Below, one piece after another: positions 16,125-19,230 of a DNA stretch of 19,230 bases (its first letter is position 1; each line of letters opens with the position of its first letter). Both the position numbers and the translations under genes were made by a program. This DNA is from Bacillota bacterium (lineage in GTDB: Bacteria; Bacillota_I; Bacilli_A; RFN20; CAG-826): positions 1 to 19,230 of the forward strand of contig DNPJ01000063.1 in the NCBI GenBank assembly GCA_003501485.1. Reading direction: 5' to 3'. Below the pieces are notes generated by a model. The model had not been told where the DNA came from. It made no database searches and saw only the letters and a list, made by a program, of their open reading frames with translations.

Positions 16125-16403
16125 ATGGAGAATAACATTCTTGATGAAAAAGAAATGGTTGTTTATGACGAAAACGGCAATGAAAAAGTAATGAAAATTT
16201 TGTTCACCTATGATAACGATGAACGAAAAAAATCATATGTATTTCTTTACGAAGATGGAAATGAAGATGATGTAATGGCGTTTATTTATAACGATGCCAC
16301 TAAATCACTTGAAGAAATTGAAGACGATGATGAATATAATGAAGTTGAAGAAGTTTTCAATGCCTTCATGGATGATCCAAAAATTCAAGATGCTAAAAAA
16401 TAA
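16125..16403 (+). CDS. DUF1292 (YrzB-like) small acidic protein
   Basis: The 92-residue protein matches DUF1292: EKEMVVYDENGNEKVMKILFTYD, then KSYVFLYEDGN, an AFIYND segment and a strongly acidic end (EEIEDDDEYNEVEEVF). The family is widespread in Firmicutes downstream of alaS and has no established biochemical role. A strong AGAGAGG precedes the ATG. In B. subtilis two genes (yrzL and the Holliday-junction resolvase-like yrrK/ruvX) lie between alaS and yrzB; here they are absent and DUF1292 follows alaS directly. It is soluble, with no cysteine and no membrane segment. Confidence 0.85.
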   Translation: MENNILDEKEMVVYDENGNEKVMKILFTYDNDERKKSYVFLYEDGNEDDVMAFIYNDATKSLEEIEDDDEYNEVEEVFNAFMDDPKIQDAKK

Positions 16404-16410
16404 GTTTGTT

Positions 16411-16432
16411 TTAACAACATTATTGTTGTAAA
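16411..16432. repeat. Near-perfect palindrome between the DUF1292 gene and greA
   Basis: ACAACA (16414-16419), four bases TTAT, then TGTTGT (16424-16429), with outer TT/AA pairs after one mismatch. It is not followed by a T tract, so it does not look like a terminator. It lies about 32 bases before the greA start and could be an operator or an mRNA processing hairpin. Confidence 0.5.
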
Positions 16433-16463
16433 CTCAAAATGCTACTTTATAGGAGAATATATT

Positions 16464-16940
16464 ATGGCTAACGACAAAATTGAATTAACAAAAGAAGGCG
16501 AAGCTAAACTTCGCGCTGAATATCGCCATCTTGTTGACGAAGTACGTCCAGAAGTTCTCGAGGAACTCGAGGCTGCTCGTGCTCAAGGTGACTTAAGTGA
16601 AAACGCCGATTATGATGCTGCACGAAACAAACAAGGAGAAGTTGAATCAAGAATTAAAGAGCTTGAGAATATTTTTGCAAATCTTGTTATCATCGAAGAA
16701 AAACCAAAGAATTCAAAAACTGTTTCTCTCGGTTCAAAAGTTGAAATTAAAGATTTAAGTGATAACGAAATTGCTACATATAATATTGTTGGAACAGTTG
16801 AAGCAAACCCTGTTAAAGGATTTATTTCAAATGTTTCTCCATTAGGAAAAGCGCTTGTTGGAAGAAAAGTTGGTGATATTTGCGTTGTTCATGTTCAACG
16901 TGAATACAAAGTTGAAATTCTTAAAATTGAAAGAAAATAA
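16464..16940 (+). CDS. greA: Transcription elongation factor GreA
   Basis: GreA enters the RNA polymerase secondary channel and stimulates cleavage of backtracked RNA. The 158-residue protein has the N-terminal antiparallel coiled coil (about 1-76), whose tip carries the essential acidic pair D43 and E46 in GDLSENADYDAA. The C-terminal FKBP-like domain (about 82-158) includes SLGSKVEIKDL and NVSPLGKALVGRKVGD. The length equals the family norm. The start has AGGAG eight bases upstream. It sits 60 bases after the DUF1292 gene and ends 18 bases before an intrinsic terminator, so it closes the alaS transcription unit unless it has its own promoter; none was convincing. Confidence 0.96.
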   Translation: MANDKIELTKEGEAKLRAEYRHLVDEVRPEVLEELEAARAQGDLSENADYDAARNKQGEVESRIKELENIFANLVIIEEKPKNSKTVSLGSKVEIKDLSDNEIATYNIVGTVEANPVKGFISNVSPLGKALVGRKVGDICVVHVQREYKVEILKIERK

Positions 16941-16958
16941 TTATTATTTAATGCTGAG

Positions 16959-16982
16959 AAAGGACTTTATGTCCTTTTTTTT
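16959..16982 (+). terminator. Intrinsic terminator after greA
   Basis: AAAGGAC (16959-16965) and GTCCTTT (16971-16977) form a 7-pair stem with loop TTTAT, running into eight T (16975-16982). Confidence 0.9.
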
Positions 16983-17068
16983 GTTGCAAATTTCTTTTTT
17001 AAAAAATTAATTTTTCCTTTTTTGAATATTTTTCTTTTTTTATGTCTATTAGATATTGAGGTGAAAAT

Positions 17069-17248
17069 ATGAAACATGAATTAACAAATGAAGAATGCAA
17101 GACTATTGTAATAGGAGAAGCTATTTCTTTAGCGGCCGTAATGGCTATTTGTGCAGTAGCAATAACCGCGGTTATTATTTACAAATTATTCTTATCAAGT
17201 GAAGGATCAACAACTATTCCTGGTGGTTGGAAATTTAGTTGGAAATAA
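17069..17248 (+). CDS. 59-residue single-span membrane peptide, bacteriocin-precursor-like
   Basis: An ATG with an excellent GAGGTG (17058-17063) opens a 59-codon frame ending TAA at 17246-17248, overlapping the radC ATG as TAATG. The N-terminus MKHELTNEECKTIVIG resembles leaders of small secreted peptides (L-T-x-E-E ... I-x-G), but the usual double glycine reads IG. One hydrophobic helix follows (about 14-42, rich in A/V/I) and then a polar tail SSEGSTTIPGGWKFSWK with two tryptophans. There are cysteines at 10 and 28. The composition suggests a class II bacteriocin-like or pheromone-like prepeptide or a small membrane protein. No export ATPase, immunity or modification gene is nearby. The ribosome site and the stop/start overlap make it very likely to be translated; the function is unknown. 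Confidence 0.72.
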   Translation: MKHELTNEECKTIVIGEAISLAAVMAICAVAITAVIIYKLFLSSEGSTTIPGGWKFSWK

Positions 17249-17922
17249 TGAAAATTAAAGATTTACCAATAGAAAATAGACCTAGAGAAAAAGCTAAGAA
17301 ATACGGAGTAGATAAGCTAAATGATGTCGAACTTTTAGGTATTATAATTTCAAAAGGGGTGAAGAATAAATCCGCTCTTGAAATTAGTGAATCGCTAATT
17401 AAGGAATATACAAATTTGTTCTGTTTGACAAAAGCTAAAACGTCATCTTTAAAAAAACAATTCGGTTTAAACGAAATTACTTCTTTAAAACTTGAGGCAA
17501 TTTTTGAATTATTTTATAGAGTTAATCAACAAAGATTTAAAAATGGTGAAAGCGTCAAAAACGCCGATGACGTCTATAAAAAATATATGTATTTGTCCGA
17601 ACAAACTAAAGAACTTTTGGTCGTTTTAATGCTAGATAATAAGCATCGGATTATCAGAGAAAAAATATTATATGTTGGAACAGATAATTTTATTCCGATT
17701 AATATTAGAGAAATCGCTGTTGAACTCCTTCAAACAAATACAAAATATTTTTTATTAATTCATAACCATCCAAACAATAATAAAAAACCTAGTGATGAAG
17801 ATATTGGATCGACTTTACTTATTAAAAACGCTTTAGCATCATTAGGTTTGATTATGATTGATCACATTATAATTACTTCCGATGGGTTCTTTTCGTTTAG
17901 AGAAAATCGAATTTTTGATTAA
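17248..17922 (+). CDS. radC: RadC/UPF0758 family JAB-domain protein
   Basis: The 224-residue protein has the helical N-terminal part of the family (PIENRPREKAKKYG, then LNDVELLGIIISKG) and a C-terminal JAB/MPN metalloprotease-like domain with HNHPNNNKKPSDED, giving zinc ligands H172, H174 and D185. The GTLN block typical of the family reads GTDN. RadC was once linked to DNA repair, but its role is unclear. An in-frame TTG at 17239 would add three residues; the ATG at 17248, overlapping the stop of the peptide gene, is preferred and implies coupled translation. The protein ends without an obvious terminator, 18 bases before the rplU promoter. Confidence 0.9.
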   Translation: MKIKDLPIENRPREKAKKYGVDKLNDVELLGIIISKGVKNKSALEISESLIKEYTNLFCLTKAKTSSLKKQFGLNEITSLKLEAIFELFYRVNQQRFKNGESVKNADDVYKKYMYLSEQTKELLVVLMLDNKHRIIREKILYVGTDNFIPINIREIAVELLQTNTKYFLLIHNHPNNNKKPSDEDIGSTLLIKNALASLGLIMIDHIIITSDGFFSFRENRIFD

Positions 17923-17939
17923 CAAACTAACAAAAAATG

Positions 17940-17967
17940 TTGCAGTAAATAATAATTTATTTATAAT
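17940..17967 (+). promoter_or_regulatory. Promoter of the rplU-prp-rpmA operon
   Basis: TTGCAG (17940-17945) and TATAAT (17962-17967) are separated by 16 bases, a near-consensus sigma-A promoter. Initiation would be at about 17974, just at the first pairing bases of the leader. Confidence 0.8.
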
Positions 17968-17973
17968 AATATT

Positions 17974-18065
17974 CGTTGTTGCCTCACAAGCTACAACCGC
18001 ATAGAAAAGGTATTAACTCATATTCATGGACCTTAATAGCGAGTCTTTAGTGAGAAAATGGAGGT
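17974..18065 (+). ncRNA. Structured L21-type ribosomal protein leader
   Basis: The roughly 95-base untranslated leader of rplU contains GTTGT (17975-17979) / ACAAC (17993-17997), AAGGT (18007-18011) / ACCTT (18030-18034) and a long-range CTCAC (17983-17987) / GTGAG (18050-18054), ending in the GGAGGT ribosome site (18060-18065). It includes an AACCGCATAG block of the kind I associate with Firmicutes L21 leaders. Such leaders are thought to mediate feedback by a ribosomal protein; assignment to the Rfam L21 leader needs a covariance search. Confidence 0.6.
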
Positions 18066-18071
18066 TATATT

Positions 18072-18380
18072 ATGTACGCTATTATTGAAACTGGTGGAAA
18101 ACAAGTCCGCGTTGAAGTAGGACAAAAGATTTTCGTTGAAAAATTGGATGTTAAAGAAAACGAAGAATACGTTTTTGATAAAGTACTACTTGTTAGCGAT
18201 GGTTCTTTAAAAGTTGGAACACCTTATGTTGATGGTGCAAAAGTAAGTGCTAAAGTCGTTAAAAATGGTTTAAGCAAGAAACTTCGCATCTACAAATACA
18301 AAGCCAAAGATAACGAACGCAAAACAATTGGTCATAGACAACCATATACTTGTTTAGTTATCGAAAGCATCAATGCTTAA
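18072..18380 (+). CDS. rplU: 50S ribosomal protein L21
   Basis: The 102-residue protein is a complete L21 (MYAIIETGGKQVRVEVGQ at the start, LRIYKYKAKDNERKTIGHRQPYT-type basic rRNA-binding end). It binds 23S rRNA together with L20. The start follows GGAGGT at 18060-18065. It is first in the conserved Firmicutes cluster rplU-prp-rpmA, preceded by its own promoter and a structured leader that is probably its feedback control site. Confidence 0.97.
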   Translation: MYAIIETGGKQVRVEVGQKIFVEKLDVKENEEYVFDKVLLVSDGSLKVGTPYVDGAKVSAKVVKNGLSKKLRIYKYKAKDNERKTIGHRQPYTCLVIESINA

Positions 18381-18383
18381 TTT

Positions 18384-18701
18384 ATGATTTGCGTTGAATG
18401 CACAAAAAAAGATAATAAGATAGTTAATCTTGTTATCAATGGACACGCAAATAGTGCTCCTTTAGGAAAAGATCTTGTATGTGCAGCCGTCAGTGGAATT
18501 ACATTTGGTGGTTTAAATAATTTAGAGAAACCCAAAAATTTTGTAATAAACACAAATGAAAAAGACGGATATATCGAGATCAATGCACTAAATGATGTCC
18601 CTATGCACGATTATATTGTATTAGAAACAATCTTAACGCAGCTCAAAACAGTTGCTGAGAATTCTCCAAAATACATTAAGGTAATCGAGAAAGGATGCTA
18701 A
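18384..18701 (+). CDS. prp: Ribosomal-processing cysteine protease Prp
   Basis: Prp removes the N-terminal extension of L27 in Firmicutes and related bacteria, an essential step where studied (S. aureus). The 105-residue protein shows the catalytic dyad in NGHANSAPLGKDLVCAAVS: H21 and C33. The gene sits between rplU and rpmA as usual, three bases after the rplU stop and two bases before the rpmA start. It has no clear ribosome site, consistent with low, coupled expression. Its substrate, the extended L27, is encoded immediately downstream. Confidence 0.93.
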   Translation: MICVECTKKDNKIVNLVINGHANSAPLGKDLVCAAVSGITFGGLNNLEKPKNFVINTNEKDGYIEINALNDVPMHDYIVLETILTQLKTVAENSPKYIKVIEKGC

Positions 18702-18703
18702 AT

Positions 18704-18988
18704 ATGTTATTTGAATTAAATTTACAATTCTTCGCTAGTAAAAAAGGCGTTGGTTCAACTAAAAACGGACGTGATAGCGAATCTAAACGTCTTGGCGCAA
18801 AATTGTCTGATGGACAATTCTGTACAGCCGGAAGCATCATCTATCGCCAAAGAGGAACAAAAGTCTTCCCAGGTATTAATACCCGTCGTGGTGGAGATGA
18901 CACAATATTTGCTACAATTGATGGTTTTGTTAAGTTCGAAAGAGTTGGCAAAAATAAAAAACGCGCAAGTGTTTATCCAACAAAATAA
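18704..18988 (+). CDS. rpmA: 50S ribosomal protein L27 with Prp-cleavable N-terminal extension
   Basis: L27 reaches into the peptidyl-transferase centre, so its N-terminus must be exact. The 94-residue precursor begins MLFELNLQFFASKKG; Prp is expected to cut between F10 and A11, by analogy with S. aureus (LNLQFF/ASKKG). The rest is canonical (GRDSESKRLGAKLSDGQ, IIYRQRGTKVFPG, RRGGDDTIFATIDG, ASVYP). An ATG nine bases upstream (18695) is in frame, but AAAGGA at 18690-18695 overlaps it and is well spaced for the ATG at 18704, which also gives the usual extension length. It ends 14 bases before a strong terminator. Confidence 0.96.
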   Translation: MLFELNLQFFASKKGVGSTKNGRDSESKRLGAKLSDGQFCTAGSIIYRQRGTKVFPGINTRRGGDDTIFATIDGFVKFERVGKNKKRASVYPTK

Positions 18989-19002
18989 GCGAAAAATTAT
19001 TG

Positions 19003-19026
19003 AAAGGCTCTTACGAGCCTTTTTTT
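19003..19026 (+). terminator. Intrinsic terminator after rpmA
   Basis: AAAGGCTC (19003-19010) and GAGCCTTT (19015-19022) form an 8-pair stem with loop TTAC, followed by a T run to 19026. Confidence 0.92.
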
Positions 19027-19045
19027 ATTGCAAAATATTATAGTA

Positions 19046-19068
19046 AATTGATTAAAATCAATTATAAT
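19046..19068 (+). promoter_or_regulatory. obg promoter -10 overlapped by a perfect palindrome
   Basis: TATAAT at 19063-19068 ends six bases before the obg ATG, so transcription should start on the start codon; no Shine-Dalgarno is present. Immediately upstream AATTGATT (19046-19053), AA, AATCAATT (19056-19063) is a perfect inverted repeat lying in the spacer and touching the -10, a plausible operator. The -35 region is weak (TAGTAA at 19041-19046). Confidence 0.5.
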
Positions 19069-19074
19069 AAAAGT

Positions 19075-19230
19075 ATGTTTATAGATAGAGCAATTGTAGA
19101 AGTAAGATCTGGAAAAGGTGGAGACGGCATGATTGCCTTCCTTCATGAAAAATATATGCCTAATGGTGGACCAAGCGGCGGTAACGGCGGAAAAGGTGCA
19201 TCAATTATTTTTCGTGCAAATAAAGCGATA
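19075..19230 (+). CDS. obgE: GTPase Obg, 3' end beyond the window
   Basis: The 52 visible residues form the start of the glycine-rich OBG fold: MFIDRAIVEVRSGKGGDGMIAF, then YMPNGGPSGGNGGKGASIIF. Obg is an essential ribosome-associated GTPase in 50S assembly and stress signalling. The usual FRREKYVP reads FLHEKYMP. The G domain is outside the window. Obg after rplU-prp-rpmA is the standard Firmicutes order, but here a terminator and a separate promoter split it from rpmA. It lacks a ribosome site and is probably translated from a leaderless mRNA. Confidence 0.95.
   Translation, partial: MFIDRAIVEVRSGKGGDGMIAFLHEKYMPNGGPSGGNGGKGASIIFRANKAI

Noticed and set aside
16426..16453. TTGTAA/TATAGG as a greA promoter
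   Set aside because: The -10 would overlap the ribosome site and place initiation downstream of it.
16983..17068. Promoter for the 59-residue peptide gene and radC in the T-rich gap
   Set aside because: TTGAAT at 17022-17027 has no -10 at acceptable spacing; a promoter must exist after the greA terminator, but I cannot place it by eye.
18695..18703. Earlier ATG for L27
   Set aside because: Its ribosome site would overlap the start; AAAGGA is correctly spaced for 18704.
18750..19043. 97-codon frame overlapping rpmA and its terminator
   Set aside because: It is out of frame with the unmistakable L27 gene, reads through the terminator and has no ribosome site.
1..19230. Mycoplasma genetic code (UGA = Trp)
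   Set aside because: TGA ends three genes exactly at stop/start junctions and family Trp positions use TGG.

Overview
The window is chromosomal DNA of an AT-rich, low-GC Gram-positive bacterium related to the Bacilli/Erysipelotrichia side of the Firmicutes (the branch next to the Mollicutes). Evidence: an Obg/L27/Prp/L21 cluster in which L27 carries the Prp-cleaved N-terminal extension, an RNase J gene next to a SpoIIIE/FtsK translocase, a T-box leader before alaS, a DUF1292 gene after alaS, and mostly AGGAGG-type ribosome binding sites. TGA is used as a stop (FAD oxidoreductase, ftsK, dtd) and Trp is written TGG, so the Mycoplasma code (UGA = Trp) is not in use. This placement is inference from gene content; no rRNA is present.

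Layout. (1) 1-8213, plus strand, one tightly packed operon whose start lies outside the window: the 3' part of a pyridine nucleotide/FAD oxidoreductase and its DUF1667 partner (anaerobic glycerol-3-phosphate dehydrogenase type), an RNase J paralogue with most metal ligands lost, an FtsK/SpoIIIE translocase, AcpS, a type I pullulanase and a 63-residue unknown. (2) 8258-9085, plsC, ending tail-to-tail in the minus-strand rsmF-type rRNA methyltransferase (9074-10321). (3) 10415-13292, plus strand: pyrimidine-nucleoside phosphorylase, D-aminoacyl-tRNA deacylase and MnmA, joined by overlapping stop/start codons. (4) 13335-16940: an alanine T-box with a very short stem I, alaS, a DUF1292 gene and greA, closed by a terminator. 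(5) 17069-17922: an overlooked 59-codon membrane-peptide gene overlapping radC. (6) 17940-18988: promoter, L21-type leader, rplU, prp, rpmA and a terminator. (7) 19075 onward: the 5' end of obg.

The genes are mostly housekeeping: translation and tRNA quality control (alaS, dtd, mnmA, rsmF, rplU, rpmA, prp, obg), transcription fidelity (greA), chromosome segregation (ftsK), lipid and acyl-carrier synthesis (plsC, acpS) and carbon use (pullulanase, nucleoside phosphorylase, glycerol-3-phosphate oxidation). There is no gene-free stretch over 300 bases; the longest gap is the T-box leader (13293-13498). No tRNA, rRNA, CRISPR array or insertion sequence was seen.

The points most worth a second look are the degenerate RNase J in the rnjB-spoIIIE gene position, the bacteriocin-precursor-like 59-residue peptide before radC, the compressed T-box with a GCC specifier candidate in a terminal loop, and three genes without a Shine-Dalgarno site (plsC, rsmF, obg) whose start codon sits 6-7 bases after a good -10 hexamer, as expected for leaderless mRNAs.
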